From Leucobacter triazinivorans (GTDB lineage Bacteria; Actinomycetota; Actinomycetes; Actinomycetales; Microbacteriaceae), in contig NZ_CP035806.1 in assembly GCF_004208635.1 (NCBI RefSeq), forward strand, positions 1,922,001 through 1,986,000: DNA of 64,000 nt. Direction: 5' to 3'. The notes beneath the pieces are model-generated. The model worked only from the letters and a program-made list of their open reading frames with translations, did not search any database and had not been told where the DNA came from. This document shows positions 16,801-25,450 of the stretch, in pieces. Each line of letters opens with the position of its first letter. Position 1 is the first letter of the stretch. Position numbers and translations under genes: made by a program.

Positions 16801-19800
16801 GGCGGGCGGTGACCTCGCCCGACCGGCCGTCGGCCCCCGCCGGGTCGTAACTCACCGCCGCGCCCTGCGACGGCACCTCCTGCACGGTGCAGTCCGCGTA
16901 GAGCGGCAGGTTCGTGCCCGCGCCGTAGGGCACCGGGGTGCCGTCGGCCGGCACGCTCACCGTTGCCGCCGTGGCGCCGTCAGCGTCGACCAGCACGACG
17001 CCGTCCCCGCCCGAGGTGCACTGCACCTCGAAGTCGTAGTCGTCGGGCAGCGCGGCCGGCCAGGGGTCGGGATCGGTCTCGACCTGCTTGACGAGCTCGA
17101 TCTCGCCGGTCGGCACCGCGACGCCGGATCGCACCGGCTCGACCGGCCCCTGGTAGATCGCCTGATCGTCGAAGTCGGCGCGCGAGCCCGCCGCGATCGC
17201 GTTCCAGGCGATCGGCAGCTCGCTCTCGGGCGCCTCGGGCAGCTGCAGCGGCGTGACCGTGTCGAAGGTGATCGACCCCTCGGATCCCGGGGCCAGCCCC
17301 TCGCCCTCCGGCCACTCGACGACCGTCTTGATCGCCTTCGCCTGTGCGAGCTCTTCGAGCGGCGTGTCGTTGGTGAACGGGATCCAGACTCGCGAGCTGA
17401 CGTCGGAGAAGCAGGGATCGTCCACGGGGATGGCCGTGCCCAGCGCCGAGTACTCGATATCGGCAGCGTTGCAGGCCAGCGCCGGCGTCGTCGTCAGGTA
17501 GAAGAGTGTCGAGACCGCGTTCGTCGCGGTGCCCCCGGGCTGCACGTTGCCCACGAAGACCGGCGCCCACTCCGATCCGCGGCTCGTTCCCACCGTCACG
17601 CCGGTGTCGCCGATCGCGGGCAGCACGTCGATGCCCGCGATCGCACGGGCGGGCACGTTCCCGAGGTTCGTGAAGGTGACCCGCCAGGTCTCGGTGCCGC
17701 CCGGCCGTGTGATCGGCACGCAGGTGTTGCGGTAGAAGCCGTCGCCGGCGTTCGGGGTCGCGCAGGCCTCGGCGGAATCGGGGTCGGCGGTGTTGAGCAC
17801 ACCCAGATCGTCCCGGTTCGGATCGTCCTCGGGTGCGCCGGGCACTCCGGCATCGGTGCCCTTCACCGCCTTCTGCAGGCTGATCGGCGCCGCGGCCAGC
17901 GGATTGACCGTGGTGTTCGCGGCGCAGGCGTCGACGTCGCTCTGCGCAGGATTCGCGACCGCGAACGAGGTCGAGTCGCACTCGTCGAAGGTGCGGTCGC
18001 TGGTGGCCGTGATCGTGTTGCCGACCGGGGTGCCCGGCGGCACCCCGTCCCTGAACTGCAGCGCCGCGGTGATCGTCAGCACGTCCCCGGGTTCGAACAC
18101 GAATCCATCGGGAACGGTGATCGTGACCTCCCCGGTCTCGACGTCGAGCTCGCCGGAGAAGCCGCTCGCGTCGAGCTCCGTGCCGTCGCCCGCCTCGAGT
18201 GCGAAGCCGAAGGTGGGGTCGACGCCCGGCACGGGCACGAGCAGCGAGCCCTCCGCATCGCTCGCGACCTCGTCCTCGAGCTCGAGGCCGGTGATCGGCC
18301 AGTCGCCCGTGTTGGTGATCGTCATCGTGTACGGGATCCGCGAGGCCGGCGGGAACTGCTGCGACGCCGAGCCGCCCTCGCCGTTGCCCGGCACCTTCTC
18401 GACGCTGATCGCGTTCCGCAGGTGCAGCAGTCGCGTCGTATCCGACGCGTCGTCGTCGGCCTCCCAGAGCGAGCCGGCCTGCCCCTCCCAGGCGCCGTCG
18501 CCGTGCACGTCGACCACGTCGGTCGTCGTGCCCGGCTCGGGCTCGCCGGGCGCGGTGGGCTGCCCGGGACGTGTCGAGGGGACCGGCACGGACTCGGATT
18601 CGCCCTCCGGACCGATGTGCAGGGTCTCGCGCTGGTCCGCGGTGAACGCGACCGTGACGACCGGATTACTCGGACGCTCCCAGTTGGAGGCCTCGTCATC
18701 GACGCGGATCTCGAAACGGATGCCGCGGACCTCGGACGGGTCGACCCCGGCGGGAAGCGACGGGACGACGGTGCCGTCGCTCGCCGCTTCCTGCCACTCA
18801 CCGGTCTCCCAGCAGTCCGCGAGATCCTCCGCACCCTCGCAGGTGTACACCGGCGCGTCCGTGCCCGCGTCGAGCCCCCAGTCGACCCCGGTCAGGGCCG
18901 ACACCCGCACCTGGTGCAGGTTCTCCGGCAGCGTCATCGTCGGGAACGACGCGAAGTCGAAGGCGTTCCAGAACGTCGGCTCGTCGTCGGTGATCGTGAG
19001 CACCGTCGTGCGCACGTTGCCGGTGGGCTGCCCGGTGAGGGTGACGGTGTAGCCCTCGCGCGGTTCGTTCTCGACCCGATCGTCGCCGTCCGCCGATGTC
19101 GGCGGCGTCTGGATGTCCTTCTGGGCCACGACGCCGTACGTCGCGTCCGCGAACCCGAGGGTATCGGTCGCCGTCGATCCGGCCGTGTCGAGCTCGGGGT
19201 CGTCGCCCGGCCGGGTCACCTCGCTGCCCGCCACGTTCGTGGCGAAGTCGGCCGTGGTGACCGGCTCCCCCGAGCCGCGCTGCAGCTGCCGCAGCTGGTA
19301 GGTGAGCACGACGCTGCTCGACTCGGTCGTCTCGATCGACACGCCGTCGGGGTCGGTGTGCACCACTTCGACGCCGGTCACGTCCGCCAGATCGCCGGGC
19401 TCCAGCGCCAGCGCATCCGCGACAGAGATGGGCGCGTCGGCATCCCCGCCCTCCCGGGTGAGCACGACCGTCGACTCCGTCGCCTCGGCGGGGATCGAGA
19501 TCGACTCGATGCCGAAGAGGTTGAGGAACTCGTAGACGTCGGTCGCCGACCCCGGCGCGGGGTCCGTGATCCGGAGCGTCTGCACCGAGGCCTCGGTCTC
19601 GTTCCTCGCGGTGATCGTCGCGGTGGCGAGGGGGTAACTCTCGGCAGCCGTGCCCGCCGGCGGGATCGGGAGCGCGTCCTGATCGAAGGTCTTCGTCACC
19701 GAGGTGTTCACCGTCGAGTCGAGGATCGTGATGGGGTCGCTGTCGGTCTGATCGATCGGGGCCGGCCCGTCGCCGATGATCTCCGCAGTGTTGATGACGA

Positions 19801-22651
19801 CGCCCGGCTGGCCCGAGTTGAACGTCTCCGAGTGCAGCGTGCCTGTGACCGGGCCGCCGTCGGATCGCGTGAAGTCGCGCAGCTCGAAGACGAGGTCGAG
19901 GGCGCGGTCGTGGTCGTAGGAGGGGGCCACTCCGGTGCCGGGCGCGGGGCCTTCGCCGGAACCGCGGTCAGACCCCTCGGCGTAGGTGAGCCGCACCGCG
20001 CGGGTCGATTCGCGCTCCTCGGACGAGAGCGCGTACCCGGGGAACGCGCCGTCGCAGGCGTCGGCGGTCGGGCACGCCGCGTCGGTCACGTCGACCCACG
20101 CACCGGAACCCGCGACGCTGTCGAACGAGAACAGCTCGACCCTCGACACGCGGTCGTACCGCATCGCGGGGTCGGTCGTCTCGTCGATCGCGGCGATCTC
20201 GGCCAGATTCCAGGCGTCGAACGCCGAGCCGGCGATCGCCGCGTCGTCGAAGCCGGGAGCGGCAGCGGCATCGTCGGTGATCGCCACCGTGTCGAAGGGC
20301 AGCCCCTCCGTCGACCACGAGATGCGGGCGGTGCGCTGATCCCCGCTGAAAGCGAAGAGCGGCTCCTCGGGGTCGACGAGCCAGTGCTTCTCGAACAGGT
20401 CCGGTCCGTCGCCGCCGTCGATCGGCAGCAGGTCGATGTCGTCCGTGTCGGTCGCCGTGTTGTCCTCGGGCGTGACGTCGTCGGGGTTCACGACCTCCGA
20501 GCCCGCCGTGTTCGCGACCTCGAGCGGGTTCTCTGCCTCCGCGGCGTCGGCGACCGATCCCGATCCGTCGCGGAACTCATCGCGCGTCTCGACGGTGATA
20601 GACGGCACGACGTGGAACCCCGGCGGCAGCTGCTCGCCGTCCTTCGGGGTGAAGACGAACTGGATGCCCTGGATCTGCTCCCGGGTCACGGGCGCCGTGC
20701 CGCTCGGCACGGACAGCACGAGGGTGCCCTCGCCGTCGAGCTGCCCGCCGGGCAGGGGCTCCCAGGAGTCGCCATCCCAGTAGTTCACCTGCAGGTCGGC
20801 GTTGGCGGGCACCCCGACGACGACCCGGCTGAGGTCGAACGTGTTCCAGAAGGGCGAGATCGGGTCGCCGGGCTGCGGCGCCGCCGGGTCGCTCACGATG
20901 AGCTCGTCGGCGCCGATGGTCGAGGCGTTCTCGCCCTCGTCGTTCACCTTCGCGTCGAAGCTGACATCGGTCGAGCTCCCGGGCACCGCCCACAGCTCGT
21001 CGCGTGCGATGTTCTTCGTGACAACCGTCGAGACGCGGCCGGGCTGACGGGTCACGTCGGCGGAGTCCTCGTCATCACCGGACTTCCCCGTCTGATCCGT
21101 GACCGTCGACGTCGTCTCGTTCGTACTCACGGCGTCCTCGCCGTCCTCGAGCGGCTCGGCGGTGACGGTGAACGGCACCACGGCCCGGGCGTTCTGCACG
21201 ATCGGGCCGGTGAACTCGACCGTGAAGCCCACGACCTCGCTCTCGTCCTGGGCGGTCGGGCCGGGCAGCGTGTTCGGCTCCGACGTCGACAGCGTCTCCG
21301 TCGAGCCGTCCGCGTACACGTAGGTGATCTCGGCGTCGGAGGCGTTCGGCGGCCACTCGATGCCGTCGGCGAATCCCTCGAACTCGAGGCCTTGCGCGGC
21401 GAGGTCGGGTGCGCCGGGCGACGGCTCCTGGATCACCATCGACGTCACGGGGCGGAAGCCGTTGACCGCGATGATCGTCGCCGTCGTCTGCTCGCCGGCG
21501 AGGAGATTCGGATCGGCGAACTCCTTCGTGACCTCCACGGTGGGGCCCGTGTTCGAGATCACCGCGTTCCCGTCCGCGGTCTTCGGCTCGCTCGCGGTGT
21601 CGTGCACGACGATGTTCGACGACGCGGTGTTCGGCACCTCCACGGCCTCCTCGGCCGGGATCTCGAGCACGGCGTCGTTGGTGGCCGCCGACACGCCGAT
21701 GCGCGCGGGCTGGTCGCCCGAGGGTGGGAGCTGATCGCCGGTCGACGAGGTGAAGGTGAAGCGCAGCCCCTTGACCTGCGAGAGCGGATCGACGTCGGGG
21801 ATCCCCGACGGGTCGGCAGGGATCGGCCCCGTCGGATAGGCGACGTGCCAGACGCCGTCGGCATCGAGCCACTCGATCTCCACCTGGTCCGCTCCTGCGG
21901 GCGGGGTGATCGAGGTGATGCCCGTGAAGTCCAGGTACTCGTCGAACGGACTCGCGACGCCGTCGGCGGGATCCTGCACCACGATCGCGTCCACCGAGCG
22001 GTTCGACGCGTTCCCCCCGCCGATCGCGTAGTCCACCGGCTGGTCGGGCAGCGCGGGGATCGGGGTGCCGTCCTGGTGATCGTCCACCGACTTCGTCACG
22101 GTCGAGTCGAGCACCTCGGGCACGTTCAGCGTGATCGTCGCCGCGGCGGATTCCGGCAGCGCGTTGTCGGCGGCGGCGTTCACGGTGTTCACGATGTCGA
22201 CGTCGTTGTAGTCGGCGCTGATGTCGGTGGGGACCTGCACGAAGACCGTCACGGTCGCCTTCTGCCCGGCCGGCTGGCCCGTGCCGGCCTCGCCCACGGA
22301 CGTGAAGTCGACGGTGAACGAGGTGCCGTCGACGGCGACGCTGCTCGTGCCTCCCCCGGAGACCACGACGGGATCGGCGACCGCGGGATCGAACACGAGC
22401 GGGGCCGGGAGCGTGTCGACGAGCTGCGCGTTCACGCAGGTGTCGACCAGGTTGCTGTTGCAGGTGAGCTCGATCGTGTAGCTCAGCTGCTCGCCCGGTT
22501 CGTACGGCGAGGTGTTCGGGTTCACCGCCTTGGTGAGCAGAAACACCGCGTCGTCCTCGGCGGCGACGGCCGCGGGGGCCGTGGTCACCGCGAATCCGAG
22601 GGCGACGGCGAGCGCGACGGCTCCCGCCAGTGTGCGACGAACAATCGACAT
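13859..22651 (-). CDS. Giant cell-surface protein with DUF11-like and DUF5979 repeats and sortase-like C-terminus
   Basis: The 2930-residue secreted protein begins with a signal peptide (MSIVRRTLAGAVALAVALGFAVTTAPAAVA, cut probably after AVA). Residues 35 to about 1840 are Ig-like DUF11-type repeats, each opening with a 'xxVTKxF' or 'VxVxKxVP' strand. Residues 1850-2885 hold nine DUF5979 repeats, each opening 'GxIxITKxVxG' and ending 'GxxCxVxE'. The protein is very acidic. The end is LSGTG (from about residue 2894), one membrane helix, and five Arg, a typical cell-wall sorting signal with a variant motif. The start at 22651 has GGGGGAG seven bases before it; an upstream in-frame GTG at 22699 lacks this. 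A role in adhesion or surface layer is inferred from architecture only. Confidence 0.9.
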   Translation of the reverse strand: MSIVRRTLAGAVALAVALGFAVTTAPAAVAAEDDAVFLLTKAVNPNTSPYEPGEQLSYTIELTCNSNLVDTCVNAQLVDTLPAPLVFDPAVADPVVVSGGGTSSVAVDGTSFTVDFTSVGEAGTGQPAGQKATVTVFVQVPTDISADYNDVDIVNTVNAAADNALPESAAATITLNVPEVLDSTVTKSVDDHQDGTPIPALPDQPVDYAIGGGNASNRSVDAIVVQDPADGVASPFDEYLDFTGITSITPPAGADQVEIEWLDADGVWHVAYPTGPIPADPSGIPDVDPLSQVKGLRFTFTSSTGDQLPPSGDQPARIGVSAATNDAVLEIPAEEAVEVPNTASSNIVVHDTASEPKTADGNAVISNTGPTVEVTKEFADPNLLAGEQTTATIIAVNGFRPVTSMVIQEPSPGAPDLAAQGLEFEGFADGIEWPPNASDAEITYVYADGSTETLSTSEPNTLPGPTAQDESEVVGFTVEFTGPIVQNARAVVPFTVTAEPLEDGEDAVSTNETTSTVTDQTGKSGDDEDSADVTRQPGRVSTVVTKNIARDELWAVPGSSTDVSFDAKVNDEGENASTIGADELIVSDPAAPQPGDPISPFWNTFDLSRVVVGVPANADLQVNYWDGDSWEPLPGGQLDGEGTLVLSVPSGTAPVTREQIQGIQFVFTPKDGEQLPPGFHVVPSITVETRDEFRDGSGSVADAAEAENPLEVANTAGSEVVNPDDVTPEDNTATDTDDIDLLPIDGGDGPDLFEKHWLVDPEEPLFAFSGDQRTARISWSTEGLPFDTVAITDDAAAAPGFDDAAIAGSAFDAWNLAEIAAIDETTDPAMRYDRVSRVELFSFDSVAGSGAWVDVTDAACPTADACDGAFPGYALSSEERESTRAVRLTYAEGSDRGSGEGPAPGTGVAPSYDHDRALDLVFELRDFTRSDGGPVTGTLHSETFNSGQPGVVINTAEIIGDGPAPIDQTDSDPITILDSTVNTSVTKTFDQDALPIPPAGTAAESYPLATATITARNETEASVQTLRITDPAPGSATDVYEFLNLFGIESISIPAEATESTVVLTREGGDADAPISVADALALEPGDLADVTGVEVVHTDPDGVSIETTESSSVVLTYQLRQLQRGSGEPVTTADFATNVAGSEVTRPGDDPELDTAGSTATDTLGFADATYGVVAQKDIQTPPTSADGDDRVENEPREGYTVTLTGQPTGNVRTTVLTITDDEPTFWNAFDFASFPTMTLPENLHQVRVSALTGVDWGLDAGTDAPVYTCEGAEDLADCWETGEWQEAASDGTVVPSLPAGVDPSEVRGIRFEIRVDDEASNWERPSNPVVTVAFTADQRETLHIGPEGESESVPVPSTRPGQPTAPGEPEPGTTTDVVDVHGDGAWEGQAGSLWEADDDASDTTRLLHLRNAISVEKVPGNGEGGSASQQFPPASRIPYTMTITNTGDWPITGLELEDEVASDAEGSLLVPVPGVDPTFGFALEAGDGTELDASGFSGELDVETGEVTITVPDGFVFEPGDVLTITAALQFRDGVPPGTPVGNTITATSDRTFDECDSTSFAVANPAQSDVDACAANTTVNPLAAAPISLQKAVKGTDAGVPGAPEDDPNRDDLGVLNTADPDSAEACATPNAGDGFYRNTCVPITRPGGTETWRVTFTNLGNVPARAIAGIDVLPAIGDTGVTVGTSRGSEWAPVFVGNVQPGGTATNAVSTLFYLTTTPALACNAADIEYSALGTAIPVDDPCFSDVSSRVWIPFTNDTPLEELAQAKAIKTVVEWPEGEGLAPGSEGSITFDTVTPLQLPEAPESELPIAWNAIAAGSRADFDDQAIYQGPVEPVRSGVAVPTGEIELVKQVETDPDPWPAALPDDYDFEVQCTSGGDGVVLVDADGATAATVSVPADGTPVPYGAGTNLPLYADCTVQEVPSQGAAVSYDPAGADGRSGEVTARRDLSGMPDVHHGAPDDEALERITATNAYELGGFSITKTVVNEPGAVDQDGRPIEFDPEFGFTASCLFLDEETLAEDDRSFTLQDGETRVFDDVPVGAECAIEEVDVAGATGTGIVVSENGEQAQSVDGTTAEFTVLPDDEDAHATVVSVTNRYTVGSIEITKDVTGAGVADWASAEFEVRLVCTWDQADPDDQTVYDATRTIVADETWRVDDLPTGAACTVTEPESGGATEVTVEPNPVTIGIDGTEGSPVTVAVVNDYRVGGFEVAKTVSGSGGGFSEGVEFTFEYVCSLDGVPLDPALGGSGTLTIMGDGTAGPLVSDPVTGLPVGSECVVTETGAGGADAVPEPVTVVIPDEEDGVAQMVTAELENRFTAGTISITKTVDGEASLDPDYADLIADATYTVHVTCSMSETGAPLFDGDVEVTGGETVEILDPVSGDPLLLPGGAHCWGEETDAAGATSASVDFDSFDNAAIVEASDDELPQPIEITATNTFDLGELIVAKELSGDAASYADDTTFEILVTCELDRGAGNEPIVSYDAEPVELHGGEAEVLTGIPLGSSCSAEEPDGQGAWSIDISATADDPVIVDGGDDDITITVTNVFPDAGFSVTKAVTTDAVDQDGGAITTRLAFGFSAVCTFEDETVLDMRFLLRDGATREFSGLPAGADCTVEEFAARGAETSLVLTQNGEEDDLGDTNSADFVLQPDVDDQAVTAVTVSNFYPVGSIEIVKSVTGSGADAWAGTFGDFEVRLVCTLPEAAPSTVYDGTHVLTRDAPGDVWLVENLPTGAECAVTETDDGGATESTVTPGTILVGDARTEDPVRVDIVNDFRTGALDVLKQVAGPGAEEFGGGPFVFGVLCTYEGQTVVEQELVVETDGGEGPFRSDTITGIPVGTECTVTETDAAGADAAPAPVTVTIPDQEDGVETIVSAAFLNVFSLPSHDPSLSGTGAHGRWAMIGGAATLLLAGAAAITIALGRRRRR
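13970..17110 (-). repeat. Array of nine DUF5979 coding repeats
   Basis: Within the giant gene, units of about 100-120 codons start with GEIELVKQV, GGFSITKTV, VGSIEITKDV, VGGFEVAKTV, AGTISITKTV, LGELIVAKEL, AGFSVTKAV, VGSIEIVKSV and TGALDVLKQV, in that order. The pair starting GGFSITKTV (with VDQDG) and VGSIEITKDV recurs five units later as AGFSVTKAV (with VDQDG) and VGSIEIVKSV, which marks a block duplication. Confidence 0.75.
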
Positions 22652-22864
22652 CGGCTCCCCCTTGCACCTGGTCGGACAGGCCGCGCAACCGCACGGCACC
22701 CCCTTGCCTACCGCGACACACGATAGCCCGTCGGATTCGATGACAATCGCCCTCCCACCCGCGAAGGGTGAGCGCGCGCGACCATCGCGCCGAAATGCGG
22801 TGAACTATCCTGAGCACCTCGCGTCGATGAGCGGCGCCGACGGCGGCAGGCGAACGGGGAACCC

Positions 22865-24223
22865 ATGCAGAATCAGCAGGAGATCGAGGCCCTGCAGGCC
22901 TATGTGGTCGAGCTCGAAGAGCGCAATCGCGCGCTGCAGGAGGCGGCCGAGCGTGCCCCCGCCCGCAGCGGGCGCGGGCGCGGACGCGCCCGCACGGCGG
23001 TGGCGCTCGTACTGGTGCTCGTGAGCGTCATCCTCGCACCCGTCGCGGTGCTCGGCACCTGGGCGCGGCTGCAGCTGGTCGACACCGATCGCTTCGTGCA
23101 GACCTTCGCCCCTCTCGCCGAGCAGCCGGAGGTGCAATCGTTCGTCACCGCGCAGGTGGTGGAGGGGATCGAGCAGAACGTCGACATCGACGGCATGGTG
23201 GGCGAGGTCTTCGACGGGATCTCAGAGCTCGATCTTCCGCCGCGGGCGCTCGCCGGGCTGTCGCTGCTCGAGGGCCCGGCCGCCGAGGGCATCCGCTCGC
23301 TCCTCGGCACCGGGGTCGAGCGCGTCGTCGCCTCCCCCCAGTTCGCGCAGCTCTGGGAGACCGCACTGCGAGAGACGCACAGCCGCGCGATCGCGGTGAT
23401 CCAGGGAGACCCGAACACCGCGCTCCAGCTCTCGGACGACGGCACGCTGTCGCTCGAGCTCGACACGGTGATCCGCGAAGTCAAGGAGGTGCTCGTACAG
23501 CAGGGCCTCGGCTTCGCCGCGAACATCCCCGAGATCGAGCGCTCGATCCCCCTGCTCACTGCGGACTCCCTGATCCTGGTGCGCACGCTCTACCAGGTCG
23601 CGGTGGCCGCGGGCTACTGGCTGCCGTGGGGGGTGCTCGCGCTCCTCGTCGCGGGCGTCGCGGTGGCGCGCAATCGCACGCGCGCGATCGCGTGGGCGGG
23701 AGCCGGCCTCGCCGTCTCCTTCCTGCTTCTCGCCGGGGGCCTCGGCATCGGCAAGCAGTTCTTCGTGGGTGCGGTGAGTCCGGGCGTGATGCCCGCGGCG
23801 ACCGCTCGCGTGCTCTTCGAGCAGCTGACCATGCTCATCTCCTCCACCCTGCTGGCCCTGGTGGCGCTCAGCCTCTTCGTCGGCGTCGGGGGGTGGCTCG
23901 CCGGCCGCTCCCGCGCCGCGCGCGCCATCCGCGGCGCCGCCGAGAGCGGGTTCACCGCGGCCCGCAGCGCCGCGGATCGGCGCGGCATCGGCACGGGCGG
24001 CTTCGGCCGTGCGGTCGAGCGCTGGCGCTCGGCCATCATCGTCGCGACGGTCGGGGTCGGCGTGCTGGTGCTCTTCCTGAATCGGCCGATCTCGATGGGC
24101 GGCGTGATCGGAACCCTGATCGTCGTGCTCGTCGTGCTGCTGCTGGTCGAACTGGTGCGGCGACCCGGCGCCGCCGAGCCGGCGGCCGCCGGCGATGAGA
24201 TGGAGGGGGCCGGTGCCGGGTAG
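22865..24223 (+). CDS. Conserved actinobacterial integral membrane protein with N-terminal coiled coil
   Basis: The 452-residue protein begins with a short coiled coil (QNQQEIEALQAYVVELEERNRALQE), then a basic Arg-rich patch and the first membrane helix (residues 43-65). A large extracytoplasmic domain follows (residues 66-245, with TDRFVQTFAPLAEQPEVQSFV and LTADSLILVRTLYQ), and then about five more helices. I do not recognise a named function. Start ATG 22865 is preceded by GGGGAAC; the -10-like TATCCT at 22807 would give a leader of about 50 bases. It overlaps the downstream PerM permease, so it probably belongs to the operon that runs to 30234. Confidence 0.85.
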   Translation: MQNQQEIEALQAYVVELEERNRALQEAAERAPARSGRGRGRARTAVALVLVLVSVILAPVAVLGTWARLQLVDTDRFVQTFAPLAEQPEVQSFVTAQVVEGIEQNVDIDGMVGEVFDGISELDLPPRALAGLSLLEGPAAEGIRSLLGTGVERVVASPQFAQLWETALRETHSRAIAVIQGDPNTALQLSDDGTLSLELDTVIREVKEVLVQQGLGFAANIPEIERSIPLLTADSLILVRTLYQVAVAAGYWLPWGVLALLVAGVAVARNRTRAIAWAGAGLAVSFLLLAGGLGIGKQFFVGAVSPGVMPAATARVLFEQLTMLISSTLLALVALSLFVGVGGWLAGRSRAARAIRGAAESGFTAARSAADRRGIGTGGFGRAVERWRSAIIVATVGVGVLVLFLNRPISMGGVIGTLIVVLVVLLLVELVRRPGAAEPAAAGDEMEGAGAG

Positions 24224-25367
24224 CTCGGAGGATCATGGACCCGGGCCGCGCGACGCCCCGGGTCCGGAGCACGCACTCCTGGTGAGGCTGCGCCCCGGGC
24301 GCCCGCTCATCACGGGGTTCGCGGTGGCGATCGGCGTGATCCTGGCGGTGTCGCTGGCGATCGCGGTCGCATCGATCTCGGCGGTGCTCGTCTCGATGTT
24401 CCTCGGCCTGTTCCTCGCACTCGGGCTCGATCCCGCGATCAGCGCGCTGGAGCGGCACCGGATCCCCCGGGCGTGGGGCATCGCCATCGTCGCGATCGCC
24501 TTCGTCGTGATCACGATCGCGATCGCGATCGTCATCGTCCCGGCGACCGTGCGCCAACTCGCGCACCTCGTCGCCGAGGCTCCCGAGGCGTATCAGGCCG
24601 TGCAGGCCAGCGACTGGTATCTGTCGCTCGAGGCGGCGCTGGGCGTCGACCTCTCCGCCGTGGTCCACGAAGGGGTGCGGTCGGCCACGAGCCTCTCCAA
24701 TTTCCTCGCCGTCTCCGGCGGCCTGCTCCAGTTCGGCTTCGGCACCATCGGCGTCATCTCGAGCAGCTTCATGGTCGTGGTGCTGACGCTGTACTTCGTG
24801 TCGTCGCTGTCGATGATGAAGCTCTCGCTGACCAGCCTGGTGCCCGCCTACCGGCGCACGCAGGTGCGCGACCTCATCGAGCAGATCACTCGCTCCGTGG
24901 GGTCCACCGTAGCCGGCGGCATCACGCTGTCGACCTTCAACGCCGCCGCCGTGTTCCTGCTGCAGTGGGCGATCGGCTCGTCGGTCCCCGTGCTCATGGC
25001 GCTCGTCGCCTTCTTCGTCACGCTCGTGCCGCTGATCGGCTCACTCGTGTTCCTCGTGATCGGAGGCGCGAGCGCGCTCTTCGTCAGCCCCGGGGCTGCC
25101 CTCGTGTTCGTCATCGGCTACTTCGTGTACATCGAGATCGAGGCCTACGTCATCACACCCCGAATCCTGGGGCGCGCGGTGGCCGTCCCCGGGGTGCTCG
25201 TCATCACCGGAGCGATGATCGGGGCGGCGCTCATGGGCCTGCTCGGCGCGCTCGTGGCGATCCCGATCACGGCTTCGATCCTCATCGTTCTGCGTCAAGT
25301 CGTCATCCCCCGACAGGACGCCCGCACCCGCGCCGAGGAGGAGCCGAGAGTCACCCTCAGCGGGTGA
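24213..25367 (+). CDS. AI-2E / PerM family permease, copy 2
   Basis: The protein is about 384 residues with eight predicted membrane helices. It has the family motifs LVAFFVTLVPLIGSLVFLVIGG and YVITPRILGRAVAVPGVLVITGAMIG, plus a central extracytoplasmic loop (residues 100-170). The substrate is unknown. The ATG at 24195 is also in frame; I prefer the GTG at 24213 because GGAGGGGG lies a few bases before it. Either start overlaps the upstream gene, so the genes are coupled. It differs from copy 1 at 9376 by its shorter N-terminal tail. Confidence 0.87.
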   Translation: MPGSSEDHGPGPRDAPGPEHALLVRLRPGRPLITGFAVAIGVILAVSLAIAVASISAVLVSMFLGLFLALGLDPAISALERHRIPRAWGIAIVAIAFVVITIAIAIVIVPATVRQLAHLVAEAPEAYQAVQASDWYLSLEAALGVDLSAVVHEGVRSATSLSNFLAVSGGLLQFGFGTIGVISSSFMVVVLTLYFVSSLSMMKLSLTSLVPAYRRTQVRDLIEQITRSVGSTVAGGITLSTFNAAAVFLLQWAIGSSVPVLMALVAFFVTLVPLIGSLVFLVIGGASALFVSPGAALVFVIGYFVYIEIEAYVITPRILGRAVAVPGVLVITGAMIGAALMGLLGALVAIPITASILIVLRQVVIPRQDARTRAEEEPRVTLSG

Positions 25368-25450
25368 TCGACGACGCCTGCGAGCTCCGGAGCGGTCAAG
25401 ATGGGACCACCACCGCGCAGGGCGACGATCACGATCGACGGGAGCAGAGC

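Noticed and set aside
15167..22726. A 2519-codon open frame on the plus strand opposite the giant surface-protein gene
   Set aside because: The antisense frame has Arg/His/Asp-rich, low-information sequence with no domain, no signal peptide and no ribosome site. The minus-strand frame has signal peptide, repeats and sorting signal. Long antisense frames are common in very GC-rich DNA.
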